Made by a program: the position numbers and the translations under genes
Assembly (NCBI RefSeq): GCF_000344685.1
Contig: NW_006920421.1
Location: 990,446-1,054,445, forward strand
Direction: 5' to 3'
DNA from: Gloeophyllum trabeum ATCC 11539
Lineage: Eukaryota; Basidiomycota; Agaricomycetes; Gloeophyllales; Gloeophyllaceae
DNA: 64,000 nt
Shown here: piece after piece, positions 44,047 to 56,282 of the stretch
Layout: each line of letters begins with the position of its first letter
Position numbering within the stretch: position 1 is the first letter of the stretch
The notes under the pieces: generated by a model
What the model was told of the DNA's origin: nothing
The model's database searches: none
Seen by the model: the letters and a program-made list of their open reading frames with translations, nothing else

Positions 44047-44993
44047 TCATCCGCTAGCGACGCCCACGGTGGCACTTGCAAACGTCGTCGCTGAATCTAC
44101 AGCCTTCTCTGTCGCGCTCGTGACGGCTCCAGCGGCCAATGCGGAAGCCTCAGTGACCTTATCAACGATGTCTGCGACGACCGCGGCTGCAGACGCTACG
44201 GACGGTTCAGCAGCAGACGTAGTTGTGCTAGGGGCGGAGGAGCCTTCGGGACTATGAGAAAGCTTCGCCTTCTTCTTCTTCTTGAGCAGACCTACAATAG
44301 CGATGAAGTCAGGGGCGTGACAGGGCAAGCAAGTTCTTCCAATATTACGTACCTGCAGATACAGCGCTCTTCACGTTATCCACTATCTCTCGACGCTGCT
44401 CGAGATAATCAGAGTCCACCAAGGGTCGCTTACTTCCAACTGCAGGGTCGGCCATCTGCAGCTTCTTCTCCAGGGCTGCGAGCTTCTGCTTCTCCGCTTC
44501 CTTCTGAGCTTTCTTGCGTTCCGGCTCTGACTCGAGGTAGGACGCAAGTCTGCCAGACGTTAGGATTATATCAAATAGGTGCGATACGACAATAAGCTCA
44601 CTTCTGCGCCTCCTTGATGGTGCTGAGCCTGCGTCCGCTCAGGTCTCTGCACGAGTCATTGTTACTCGTCTTCTGACTACTCATACGACCACCAGCAGCC
44701 CTCAGCTGGCTCCCGAAACCACCCTTCCCTCCTCTTAGCCTCGCAGACAGTCTGAGACTGACGAGCCCATCCGCAACCCCAGATTCCTCTTCCCCTGCGA
44801 GCTGGGACACGGGCGTCACGGACGATGGCACCACGCCGTGATGAGGCGAGAGGAATAAGTCGTCCGACAGCGGCAGGGTCGGATAGCGAGCATGAATAAG
44901 ATCATAGAGACCTTGAAATGGTGTATCCGAGGGTACAGAGAGCGAAAGAGTAGGGAAAGGAGGGAAAGTCGACACAAGGACAGTGGTAGACAT
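44047..44993 (-). CDS. SDE2: Sde2-like splicing/genome-stability factor
   Basis: A predicted 277-residue protein. Exons (minus): 44993-44602, 44549-44353, 44291-44047, phases 2 and 1. The N terminus forms a ubiquitin-like fold ([20 protein letters not shown] onward) ending in [15 protein letters not shown]. In the Sde2 family this GG-KGG motif is cut by deubiquitinases after the second glycine, releasing a lysine-starting C-terminal fragment that joins the spliceosome and guards replication. It is followed by [20 protein letters not shown] and a charged helix ([20 protein letters not shown]), typical of the family. The C-terminal third is Ala/Ser/Val-rich and low complexity. Further ATG codons upstream in the same frame (from 45137) would extend the ubiquitin fold unnaturally. 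Confidence 0.92.
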
Positions 44994-45852
44994 GATGGTC
45001 GAGGTCAGACTGGCAGGTGGCGCTGATGACAAAGCAATTCTGTTGAAGAGACATCGACTCCAGAGATGTGGACAACGTATCGCGACTCTCTCATATGAAG
45101 TCTGTGAAGTCATTCTATGGAGTTTCTTTTTCATCAAGTATTATGCTGCCTGGACGCTGTTCCTGGCACACTTTTCGTATAGATATCCCGTAGGGGACTC
45201 GAAGATGCTTGGTCCATACGCTTCGATCCTCCTCCAGGGTTCCGACACGTGTTGCAAGACGAGTAAGATGGTCAAGTTACACATATGATCGGCCGCCAGT
45301 TGTGTGCTGGTTGTGTGTCAAGTCCTCGATTTTCTACTAGTACTTACCTCAGTCTCATTACCACGAAGCAAGCCGCCGGCACATGTACTAATTCTACCTG
45401 CGTCAACAACTGAAGGGACTCAACATTCGGATCTGCCCATTCTTACCTGGTGGCCGTCCGCAGATTCCGACGTGTCTGATCATAGATGGTATACGGGAAA
45501 ACAGAACCTATTCACGCACAGACTGCGCAGGATCATTGATCCCGCAACTCTTGCGGGCCATCCATTGGACTCGAGTCCATTGGGTGTCCCGCGAGGGTCG
45601 GTGTGGACATAACCTCCTGTACTATTTCTTTCACCAGGACGATCACCCTGGAAAGACACAAAGCTGTAGTCTAACAGACAATTCACCCGGACCTAAAATT
45701 AAGTAAATCACTCGTATCAACAGTCATCGTGCTTCTCTAGAACACCGATACATGTGGGCTTTGTATCTTCTCGTCGTCAAGTGATGTATATTTTCAGAGA
45801 TGATTTCGAGATGAAAGAGAGACAGGGAAGACGTAGAACGTGATCGGGGTGC
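44994..45852. other. Intergenic between Sde2 and GH30
   Basis: Divergent spacer; no gene recognised. Confidence 0.4.
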
Positions 45853-45863
45853 CCTATAAGAGC
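45853..45863 (+). promoter_or_regulatory. TATA-like element of the first GH30 gene
   Basis: CCTATAAGAGC sits 45 bp before the ATG at 45898. The same 11-mer lies 55 bp before the ATG of the second GH30 copy (48761-48771), which supports a conserved core promoter. Confidence 0.65.
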
Positions 45864-45897
45864 GGTCGGGCTGTCGACATCTGCATAGTGCACAGAC

Positions 45898-47953
45898 ATG
45901 CTTGTCGCAGCGGTAGTCCTCTCTGTGCTGGGGGCGGTATCGTCGGCTGTCATCACCAACACAACTGGACAAACGATACAGGGCATAGGCGCCTCCGGCG
46001 CGTGGTGCGTACCTTCCCCGGTTTACCCCGCGGTATCTTTCAGCTTTCCACTGCTCGCAGGTGGCCGAACGATCTCTATTTCTTCCCGGAGTCATCTCGG
46101 CAAGAAATCGCTCGACTGCTGTTCGACCCCGACATTGGTCTCGGGTTAACAGACTCTAGGTACAATCTCGGCGGCGGGGGCGTCGGAGTGACCACCTTTG
46201 CTAGGGCGCCGGAGACTCCGTATATCAGGTTAGCGCTGTTTCGACGTATGGGGAGATGTCGCTGAAGCTGAACTGACTTCCTAGTGATGGTGTATACAAC
46301 TTCTCTGCTGATCCCCAAGGGACATACTTCCTGCGAGCCGCAGCACAGTACAAAATACCCTTGATCACCTTGTTTGTCAACAGTGCGGTCAGTTCAATGG
46401 TGCCATAAAATGTTGAGCTTGCTTATCTCGCTGTTACTGCTGCAGCCCGTGAGCATGACCAGTAATAGTCAAAATTGTGGAGGCGTATGTCATATTTCCC
46501 CGTAGCAGGATGGATCACTTAATGGCCCATCTGCTGTTCCTCAGAACCTCATCACGGACAGGATCCCGGCCTACGTTCAATATTTGACGGACGTGATCAA
46601 GTACTGGTCCACTCAAGGAGTCAATATCACTCATGTCTCCCCTATGAAGTGGGCCTTGTCTATCCCATGAGTTTCATTCCGGTTCGCTGATGCAGTATTA
46701 CAGTGAACCGTAAGTGACAGTTGCGATAGGCGAGGAATGTTCCCATACTGAGAGAATCTCAGAGACAATAACTTCGGGAGTTGTGGCCAAGAGGGTATGC
46801 AGGTCGCGGTGGGACAACGGGCACAAGTAATCAACACCCTCGCGGCTGCCCTCGCCAACGAAGGTCTCTCCACCAGAGTCATCGGGGACGAGAGTTCCAC
46901 CACCTGTACTTACGTTTCCTTCCATCTGACTGCCTTTGCAACGGCCGCTGATTGGATGCCGCGAATAAATAGGGAATTTCATTCCAGAAGCCCCTCTTTG
47001 GCTACCGGGCGTGACCCCAGGCGCGCTCGCTGGAGTCGCGCATCATCAGTACACCTTCGCGGGCGACGCTTCTATAGCTCTATTGGGTTCTGAAGCTAGG
47101 TCCCTGAGTGGCGGTGTCGACTCCTGGTTCACTGAGATCTGCTGTAAGTGAGCAGGCAGAGGGCCGCAGCCCTTCTAATCCGCTGACGTCACTCACTGGG
47201 CAACCTTAGGCTGGGTCGAGGCGTTGTCCATTCAGGCCAGTGATCCTCTTGCCCTCCTGGTGTACGGAGAGAGCTACGACCCGACTATGGTCTCGGCTCT
47301 CCGGATGGGCAACCTCATCTGGCAAAGCTTCACGCAGGCGTATGTGCTTTGTCATCTATGAGCATGTACGACGTCGTCATTGAGAAGTTGGAGCAGAGAG
47401 GATGCTCACTGGGACTTTTGGACGGCCCTAAGCAGCCAGTACGGTTCATGCATGCCGTCGACCAACGCCAGCTGCGTTAATGAGAGGAATTACGAGGGCT
47501 TTGACGATGGTACGCTCGCTAACGACCTGACTGTGATGCCTGTTCCTGACCGTCCCCCTCAACACAGGTATAATCTATTACGACCCCAATTATGTCAGCA
47601 CCCAGTACTACAACTTCTCCCTCCCAAAGCGCTTCCCCGTGCTCAAGCACTTCACCAGCGCCGTGCCTGTCGGTGCCACCACCCTTAACGTAACCGCCGT
47701 CGAGACGAACTGGCGCGTGCTCGCCTTCACCTCTCCGGATACGAATCAGCTCTTCTCAGTCGTCGCAATGAACGCGCAGCAGAGCCCCTCAACACTGACA
47801 CTCAGCTTGGACAGTGGGAAGTTTACACAGCCCAGCAGGGCGGTGGTGACGAATGCGGATAACGACTATGCCCAAGTGCAGCTGAGTTCAGCAGCCAATG
47901 GGACCTTGGTTATCAAGGCGCCTTCTATGAGCATCTATACGTTATTCTTCTGA
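45898..47953 (+). CDS. GH30 glycosidase, copy 1 (endo-beta-1,6-galactanase-like)
   Basis: A secreted glycoside hydrolase family 30 enzyme of about 489 residues. Exons: 45898-46004, 46061-46228, 46285-46387, 46446-46484, 46545-46648, 46704-46709, 46763-46905, 46973-47143, 47210-47339, 47397-47509, 47568-47953; all phases agree. It opens with a signal peptide (MLVAAVVLSVLGAVSSAVIT), then GIGASGAWWPNDLYFFPESS, SRYNLGGGGVGVTTFARAP, and HVSPMNEP with the acid/base glutamate. The nucleophile glutamate is in SWFTEICCWVEA. A C-terminal beta domain ends SIYTLFF. Opening and TEIC motifs resemble subfamily GH30_5, but substrate cannot be fixed from sequence alone. The sixth exon is only 6 nt (TGAACC) and carries the catalytic glutamate codon. 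Followed in tandem by copy 2 with identical exon lengths. Confidence 0.92.
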
Positions 47954-48760
47954 ATCGACCAAGCCCAGTTTCGACGGTTGCGTTCCAGGGATATCAGCCA
48001 GCGTATCTCGATGCCCGTCAGTGTCTTTTTTCCATTCATTATGTTTTTTTATGTTCGCTGCCCGTGTATTGGACTTCACAAACGATGTATTATGGGTGAT
48101 GCCGACTGCCGCAAAGTGACACCGCTACCCACCGGCCGGGGCGCCGCGGAGGACGCGGGGAAGAAATGATGTTCGGTCTCAGGAAAAAAGGTCAATGACT
48201 GGCATCCAGGCTCAGCGCATATAAGAAAGCCCGGGCCCCGTAAAGAAAATCTGACAGTATATATGCAGTTCGCATGTTCAAGCGCATTTAAAGTTGTCGA
48301 TATATGATGGCCTATCGTTCAAAGCACTCGTACTCCGGTTGACTCATTAAATCTGGCCGGACGCTATATGGTTCACTGTCAAGATTCAGGAAATACTGAG
48401 GATGCCCATGGGCTTGCGAAAGACTCGAACCTTCGTCGCACCAGGTTTCAACTTCTGTTGCCGCCCCAGTAGTAGTACGTCGGGCCCCCGGACGGCCCGG
48501 AGCGAGCGGATCGGGCAGGCCCGGTAGCTTCGGTCTTACTAGTACTATCTCATAATGTCCTGTCCTTTCGACGTTTTCCTCGGAAAATCTCGAAGTCGTG
48601 GCGCTGGCAATCAGAGCATTCAACTCAAATGCACCATATCAACTACTTCTCAAGAATACGCATCCATGTGGACCCAACTGATATTTGTTCCTGTTATTCA
48701 AGTTGGGTCATGAATAGAGCCAGTGACCTTGCTTCGAGGTGGGAGAGCGTTTTCGCAACA
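47954..48760. other. Spacer between the GH30 copies
   Basis: No gene recognised. It holds the terminator side of copy 1 and the promoter of copy 2. Confidence 0.45.
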
Positions 48761-48771
48761 CCTATAAGAGC
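48761..48771 (+). promoter_or_regulatory. TATA-like element of the second GH30 gene
   Basis: CCTATAAGAGC, identical to the element upstream of copy 1, lies 55 bp before the ATG. Confidence 0.65.
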
Positions 48772-48815
48772 CTGGCAACAGCTCGATTCTACGACGGAGC
48801 ACTTGGATAGCGTAG

Positions 48816-50887
48816 ATGCTTCTGTTAGCAGTCGTCCTCTCTGTGCTGGGGCCGACTTTGTCGGCCGTCATCACTAACACTACCAGGCAGACCCTGCATG
48901 GCATCGGTGCTTCCGGCGCTTGGTGAGTATCAGGATCATAACCGAGCTTTGTTCACACAGCTCTGACTCGTCTCGCACTCAGGTGGCCGAACGATTTGTA
49001 CTTCTTCCCAGAGTCGTCTCGACAAGAGATTGCTCGACTTCTGTTCGACCCCGTCAGTGGGCTTGGGATCACAGACTATAGGTACAACCTCGGCGGCGTT
49101 GGTGTCGGCGTAACGACCTTTGCCAGGGCTCCAGAGACGCCATACATTAGGTCTGTCCTGGATCAGAGGCGCATGAAACGTTGAGATGCTAATCCATTGG
49201 CTCGCCAGTGATGGCGTATACAACTTCTCTGCTGATCCGCAGGGAACATACTTCTTGCGTGCCGCAGCGGAATATAAAGTGCCCTTGATCACCTTGTTCG
49301 TGAATAGCGCCGTCAGTTTCGTTCCCTTCTAGCATTCGTCGAGATATCTCATCCGGGTACTAATGCTACAGCCGGTGACCATGACCACTAACGGTCAAAC
49401 CTGTGGTGGAGTGCGTTTCCATTTGTTGTTGAAAAGACGGATCTCCTAATGATGCGCTTGTGACGGCCCGTGTTTCTCCAATGAAAATAGAACCTCATCA
49501 CCGACAGAATCCCGGCCTACGCTCAATACATCACAGACGTGATTAAGTACTGGTCTAGCCAAGGTGTTACCATCACGCATGTCTCCGCTATGAAGTAAGT
49601 CTCGTCGATTTGCCCGTGGCAATTCCCTCGCTGACCACATATATGTAGCGAGCCGTAAGTCGCAATTCGAAAGACTGGGCATAAATGAGTATTAAGGGAA
49701 TGGGAGGGACGACACCTTTGGCACTTGTGGCCAAGAGGGCATGCAAGTCACCCCGGAACAACGCGCCGAAGTGGTCAACACCCTCGCCGCTGCCCTGGCG
49801 AATGCGAGTCTCTCCACCAAAGTCATTGCAGATGAAAGCTCCAGTACCGGTGTGTTCTCTCTATAAATGACCGCCGTTGAAAATCACTGAAGCCACAACC
49901 AATAAAATAGGTAACTTCATACCCGAGGCTCCTGTGTGGCTTCCGGACGTGACTCCAGGCGCGCTCGCGGGAGTCGCACACCATCAGTACGGCTTCGCAA
50001 ACGACGCCACGATGGCTCAGCTCGGTGCTGAAGCTAGGAACCTGAGCGGCGGCGTGTACTCCTGGTTCACTGAGATCTGCTGTAAGTTGCAGCCGGACGA
50101 ACGCTTGTGCTCGCTTAGTTCCTAACATGATCGCGGCTCGCATAGGCTGGGTCGAGGCGAGCTCGAGTCAAGCCAACAATCCCCTCGCTACGTTGACGTA
50201 CGGCGCGAGCTATGATCCCACCATGGTCTCTGCCCTTCGCATGGGCAACCTCATCTGGCAAAGCTTTACGCAGGCGTAAGTGGTTGATCGTAGTCGAACG
50301 TGTGCGGTACATTTACAAAGTATGTAGAGAGGACGCCCACTGGGATTTCTGGACCGCCCTGAGCAGCGAGTACGGGTCATGCACGCCGTCGACCAACGCA
50401 AGCTGCGTCAACGAGCGGAATTACGACGGCTGGGACGACGGTACGCCCTGTCGCGTCCCTTCCTGTATTAGCTATCTCCTAACCACCTTCCTCCCGGACA
50501 GGCATAATCTACTACGACCCCAACTACAACACCACCCACTACTACACCTTCTCCCTCCCGAAGCGCTTCCCCGTGCTCAAGCACTTCACGAGCGCCGTGC
50601 CCGTCGGCGCCACCCTGCTCAACGTCACCACCGTCGAGACCAACTGGCGCGTGCTGGCCTTCACCGCGCCGGGGACGAGCCGGCTGTCCTCCGTTGTGGC
50701 GATGAACGCGCAGCAGAGCCCCTCGACGCTGACGCTCAGCTTGGAGGGCGGGAGGCTGGCCCAACCCAGTAGGGCGTTCATGACGGATGCGGGCGGCGAC
50801 TATGTCCCGATAGCGCTCAGTCTTGCGGCCAACGGGAGCTTGGTTATTCAGGCGCCTGCCATGAGTATCTATACCATATTCTTTTGA
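48816..50887 (+). CDS. GH30 glycosidase, copy 2 (endo-beta-1,6-galactanase-like)
   Basis: A head-to-tail tandem duplicate of the gene at 45898. Exons: 48816-48922, 48983-49150, 49209-49311, 49372-49410, 49491-49594, 49649-49654, 49707-49849, 49911-50081, 50146-50275, 50328-50440, 50502-50887. Every exon has exactly the same length as in copy 1 (107, 168, 103, 39, 104, 6, 143, 171, 130, 113, 386), so the predicted product is also 489 residues. Signal peptide MLLLAVVLSVLGPTLSAVIT; GIGASGAWWPNDLYFFPESS; acid/base in HVSAMNEP; nucleophile in TEICCWVEA; end SIYTIFF. Exons are more alike than introns, consistent with purifying selection on both copies. The last exon is more GC-rich in this copy. 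The two enzymes may differ in regulation or in substrate branching. Confidence 0.92.
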
Positions 50888-51136
50888 TAAACTGCAACGC
50901 ACTGTACCAACGCAATATGCAGTATGCGGTCGGCGCGTTAGAGTGCGTGCGCACATGACAGGACGATGAAGACGAGCACTCAGCATCCACAAGAGCAAAT
51001 ACTGCACACAGCATCCATTACGTTCGATAGCAAATAACAGTTAGCTATACACATCAGTATTCATCCCGATAAATCATTAATCCTCTATATCATAAATTTC
51101 AGCATCAGCACCCCTTCCGATCCCCAGATGAACCGT
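50888..51136. other. Convergent spacer, GH30 copy 2 and ERG3
   Basis: 249 bp with the 3' ends of both genes. No other feature seen. Confidence 0.4.
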
Positions 51137-52220
51137 CTATTCTGCCTTCTTCTCGTGATGCTCCTTGATCTCTAGCAGCGGGTCAAGGCTTGACTCGGGT
51201 TGCCGGTACGAGCCTCCCCAGCGATCGGCCCATGTGAAGTACTGGCCATAGTTAACTGTAAAGTATAGATGGTGCAGCGTATGATGTGCGGGTCCGTTGA
51301 TGATCGTCTCCAGCGGGTGGCCAGTGATCATGTCCGAGTCATGAATCTGAGCGAATACGTCCAGGTCAAAATTTGGAAGATACCTGATATGCAGGGAAAG
51401 TGCTCACAAGAATACTCCAGATATTGACGACGACGAAGAGTCCAAGATAGAGGAGGCGGTGGAGAGGGAAGATGAAGATGAAGAGGTGGTACGGGACAGA
51501 TTGGAGGTACCCGTCGAGGAAGTGGAAGGCGTGCGAGGCGAATGGGGTAGGGATAATCCACTTGTGGTGCGGCTTGTGGACGTGCTTGTAGACGAGGGGG
51601 TGGTGCAGGAGACGGTGCACCCAGTAGATGCCGTAGTCCGTGAAGAGGAGGAACCTAACGAGCATCGTAGATTAGGGCATATCGTGGCGGAGTACAGAAA
51701 TGGAGACGTACAGCGCGATCGAGGCAAAGAAATACGTCCACCCATAGTCTCTCACGTCATCATACAGCAAGGAATAGCCCATGACCTCCGCTTGGAACCA
51801 GGGTATCGTGAGAAGCGTCATACCGGGGAAGGCACGCAGGCTGGACATGATCTCCTGGCGGACCTGGTTCTTCAGGAAGCGCGGGTGCTTCATCATTTCA
51901 TGGTTGAATATGAACTGATACGACAAGCCCGCGATGATAAAATAGAGCAGGTGGATGCCGATCAGGGTTATTACAAGCAGGGAAATGAGCTGCCGAGGAA
52001 TGTAATCTCGTGGCCAGGCCGATTCCGTTTGTGAAATGGCTAACGACTGGGGAATGAAAGAGACCATATGCGACCACGATGAGGATGATCCGGCGACTGG
52101 CAGGTAGCTCGTCGCGTTCACGACCGCCTGCGAGTCTGCAGAGAAAGTAGAGCTGGGCAAGACGGCTGCCCAGACCTTGTCGAGCACATAGTCGTCGGCG
52201 AGGCGTAAGACAAAATCCAT
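51137..52220 (-). CDS. ERG3: C-5 sterol desaturase (ERG3-like)
   Basis: A predicted 321-residue ER membrane di-iron enzyme that introduces the C5-C6 double bond late in ergosterol synthesis. Exons (minus): 52220-51712, 51654-51408, 51346-51137, phases 2 and 0. The first intron begins GTACGT at 51711, and splicing there joins ASIAL directly to [18 protein letters not shown] in frame. The three histidine boxes of the fatty-acid-hydroxylase superfamily are visible: HRLLHH, HKPHHK and HTLHH. Hydrophobic helices include [20 protein letters not shown] and [19 protein letters not shown]. The C terminus ends basic and charged ([11 protein letters not shown]), as common in ER-retained proteins. The start [17 protein letters not shown] is typical of fungal Erg3. 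Confidence 0.95.
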
Positions 52221-55200
52221 CGCGGTCGTTCAGCCGTAGATTTTGTAGGTATCGAAGAAAGGTATACGGCCTGACCAGCGGCGCTGACGACGGAGCTGAA
52301 GAGAGTCGACGGCATATTGAAAGCTTTTATTGGTGTGTCGCAAAGCAAAGTCACGCCACTTTTTTTCGCTGTCGGCACGGTGTAGACTCTGCTTACAAAT
52401 CACTTCACTCGCCTCAAACAGCCCCTTAGCCAGCCAATACACTCATGCTCCGGGCGACTCTATTCCTCTAACACTGCCGCCTACACTCGCCGATCCTTTC
52501 CTAAACAAAACCCCTGCCTCTTTGAAACAGCCTCGCTCGTTGTCTAGACGTTGGTTAACCTTGACGCTGCTGTTGCTTCCGGTGTTTACTGCTGCTTTCC
52601 CAAGGTCGGTGGCGATTTTCCCGAGTGACGCCAGACGCTTCCACGGGTTATTTTGGATCTGGACTGTTTTTACTCTGGACCGGTCCAAGTCGAAGAGAGC
52701 GAGTGCGTTCTGAATACCATCAATACGAAAGTGATGGCTAGCTCTGTCGATATGGTACGATTATTGCTCCTTACCCGCAGCATGACAAGAACGGGCGCCG
52801 TATACGACAACTAGGCCTCTCCAGATCCACTCTTCTAGTGCTTATCTGTGCTTTTCTTAAGAATCAGGAGATACAGCGCGGATCCGAGGACATACGATGG
52901 TCAAACCATCCCACAGCTCCACTGATGGCTCTGCGTAAAGTCTGAATCAGCGCCGCCCTCTCCTCTGTTCCACGCGGGCACCGACATCGGGACTCCGTAC
53001 AGAAACCTTGCCCAGGTTAGCCTGGCGTCGTGGTATCGTTCTGCGTTCCATCAAAGACGATCTACTTAAAGGGCGCCACTTCGACGTCGTTCCTCGTTAT
53101 CGTGGAACGCTATACCCCTTTCAATTTACACAGTATGTGGCGGTGCACGCTGCCATCAGTACGTCACCGAGACATCCTGAGGTGCGTAAGTCCACTCGCC
53201 CCGAAACGTTGTGCCCCCCACTGTCTACGGAGAAAGCTCGGCGGGTCGACGCTGCCCGGCTCGCCGATGTCAGCGCTGCAGGCAGCCCGTGTCGTAAACC
53301 GGGAATGGGAGGCGTCGGCGGAGGGAGGCTTGTATTCGCCAAGTTCACGTTCGCGTCCACTCTCCTGTGCGTTCCCGGCAATCTGTCTTCGTCGGACGCC
53401 TCCCGAGGGCTTGGCGATAATTGAATGTCCGGTAACGTCTTTCCCATTAGCAGAGTTTATTCTGACACTTTGAAAATCGCGAATTCTGGTCCCGTCTGAT
53501 CCTTGCTGCCTGGCATTCTGGGGTGAGTGGTGGGCGAGCGTAATCGAATCTGACAATTAGGTGCCTTGCTTTGCGAGGACCGCTTGTTCCTATCTCACCC
53601 ATGCGCCGTGCCAAGTTCCCGAAGAAGCCGTGCTTTTGTTTCTGCAGTTACTTCATTCGGACGTGCAGCCAATCCCTCTTCAAGTCCTCGCCGGAGTCTA
53701 CCCGGAATCCGCAGACCGGTGAATCCGAACCTTCGACTCGGTTAGATATGCTGAATATTTGAAATCATACATTGGTTAGTAAGCGGGCTTGCACTGCGAG
53801 AGCTGCTAACCTGGTTAGCGAACCTTCTTGTAAGCAAACTCCCGAAGAACTGCTGTTTCTCCTTCTAAGCTCGCCATCTTTCAGAACGCGTACCGCCGAT
53901 TGTTTAGCTGCGGGTGTTACTTCCGCTCCAGAATACTGGACATCTTGGTTCTATCGTCCGAGGCTCGCAGACTGTTCACCGGCGGTGTTATTCCAATTCC
54001 GGTGAAATGCTTACATGCATTTCGTCTCGTGGCCATTGGACATTTCTCTATCGATGGACTGTCGCGAGTGTGCGACTGGGCCGACCCGACATCCTGCTGA
54101 CTGGTCTCTGATGCTCATCAAAGGTCGTGCGCCCAAACCTTCGCCTAATGTTTTGCGGATTCGACGATGGAATGTTTTCGTATCCATTTCTACTCTTCCT
54201 ATAGGATGGAGGCGTGGCATGCTTGCTGAATGTCCGAGCCGGACTTTGATGCGGCAGTTCATGTACGCCTCTCCTCGGTCTTCCAAGTACGCACTCGAAT
54301 ATGGCGTGGCTGTCTTCATGCTCGCAGCATCTGCCGAGGTGCTCTCGGACCAGACCTGCGGCAGAATCCCTTGCCGATGCCAGTGCCGGCCTTGCAATTG
54401 CATGGATACCTTGAAGGTAGCAAAATTCGTTTCGTAAAGTGTTCAGCCACTACATTATTTTTTCCCGTCCAGTTCCAGGTCTGACGTTGATTCAACCGTC
54501 ATGTCGCACGCAGCCATTGCGATGTTCGCACACTCTGAAGTCCCCTGCCATTTCCTCCTTTTTTACTGAAGTAGTCAAGATATCCCGTACGGTGCGCACT
54601 ATGACGACTGTGACCAAATTTACCTTTGTCGTCCCGACGTTGTGTATGTCGCTATCTCCGCCATGTCGAGATCACAGGATGAGTCTGAACTCTGACCACC
54701 TATGTTTTGCGAGTCTTAGTCATTACTCACCCTCAATCGTGCAGCGTCTTCCCTCGGACCAACTTGTCTCCATATGGCCGGCTCGTTCCGCGCTGCCCTG
54801 CTTCGCCGACAAAGAAGCCCCCAGCCGACGTTCAGTACGTCCTTAGCGTCGCTCCGACCGCGGCATGCGGGCTTGACCGGTCGTTGTTCACTCTTGAGCC
54901 GCCGCCACCCCGTGGAGATTCCCGAGCGTTCAGTATGTCGGCGACGACACCAGTTTCTTTGTGTTTGAGGGTGCGTGACGCCGCCGCCCTGGGGTAGGGT
55001 CGGTGCTGTTGGAGTCGGCCTCGAGGAGGGCGCTTTCTCCAGAGTTTGGGGACCCCCCGACTGACAGGGCGCGACACCAATTGTGGCAGGAGTTGTTTCG
55101 CGGTCTGGTACATCAAATCTATAGCCGTGCCCCACTCCTGCTGGGCGCTGTCATGCGTCGCAGCCTGGTGTGGTTGTACTGAATGGGGTACACGCTATGT

Positions 55201-56282
55201 TCGGTATTCCGAATTGCTGCTACACGACATACGACATATTCTGAATCTAAACATATGCCATGTTGGGATACCTACGGTGTCCACGTTCTCGCTGTCGTTT
55301 AGGTTAGGGTAGACGATCAGCGAGTATAACATAAGCACGGAGGTCTAAACGGAGGACCGTGATCGTTGTTGCCACAGGAACTGACGTCAGAGGGACGATC
55401 GGGCAGGATCTCGCACTTGTAGTACTCGGTGGGTGGCGCTTGATGGCGCTCCAGTCATCCGTAAAGACCTTTGCTTCGGTCCCGAGTGGTCCGACACGAC
55501 CGTATACACGTGTTAGATTCCTTGCGTCGCCGGTACAGTCGAGTAAGCGATTCTTATACGGCAAAGGCAGAAGGCGAATGGCAAGAAATAACATTGCATA
55601 TGTCTTTCGTTTGCCACTCGAAAGAGTATCCTTACTGAGTGGATGATCCACGTAAGCCAAGTAGCATTTAGCAAGGGCGCATCCTTGAAATGTAGGGTGA
55701 TCATTCCGACGTTAGCGGTGCGCTCTGAGATCTGAACCTCGGACTCTCCCGAGCGCTTCGCTGCTTCACATCACTGGGCATATGTTCTGCAGCGATAGTC
55801 GGGTCGACTTTGAGTCTTTCATCAACTAGGGTGAGGTGCCATAGGCTGATATGTGCTAGAAATGGTATTTGCGTCTACACCAGTATCGCAGGAGAGGGCC
55901 CCTAGATACAAGTAAACCCAATACACGTCCGTCCAGACCAGTGGCATCATGTCGAAGCGCATAAATTCGTTAGAGCATTCAAACTGAAATATTAATATTG
56001 TCCTCCAGACAACATCATTAGAAGGTATATACAGCCGCTTATCCGTAAAGAGTGTGTCTTCATAGTCATCCGCATGGGTAAAGCATCGTCGTTAACATGT
56101 TGCATGGTGGGTATCGTTGGGATAGTGCGAAGATACGTAATACGTATCGACGCACATCTGAGCATGGTTTGTACGAGTCGAGGGCGTCGCCCGCCCGTCT
56201 GGGTCTCGGTAGCCTGATGGTGTCGGTAGAGGTTGCCGGCCGTTATCGCACGAGGGTATCCACTCCCAGTCAGCTTCGGGGT
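52221..56282. other. 4-kb gene-poor stretch
   Basis: No recognisable protein family, RNA gene or terminal repeat. Many overlapping open frames between about 53000 and 55200 on both strands reflect high GC content rather than genes, as none shows splice-linked continuation or motifs. It may hold a long regulatory region, non-coding transcripts or eroded sequence upstream of ERG3. Confidence 0.4.

Noticed and set aside
53008..54846. Cluster of overlapping 100-150-codon frames
   Set aside because: Present in several frames and on both strands at once, without motifs or consistent splicing; likely chance in GC-rich DNA.
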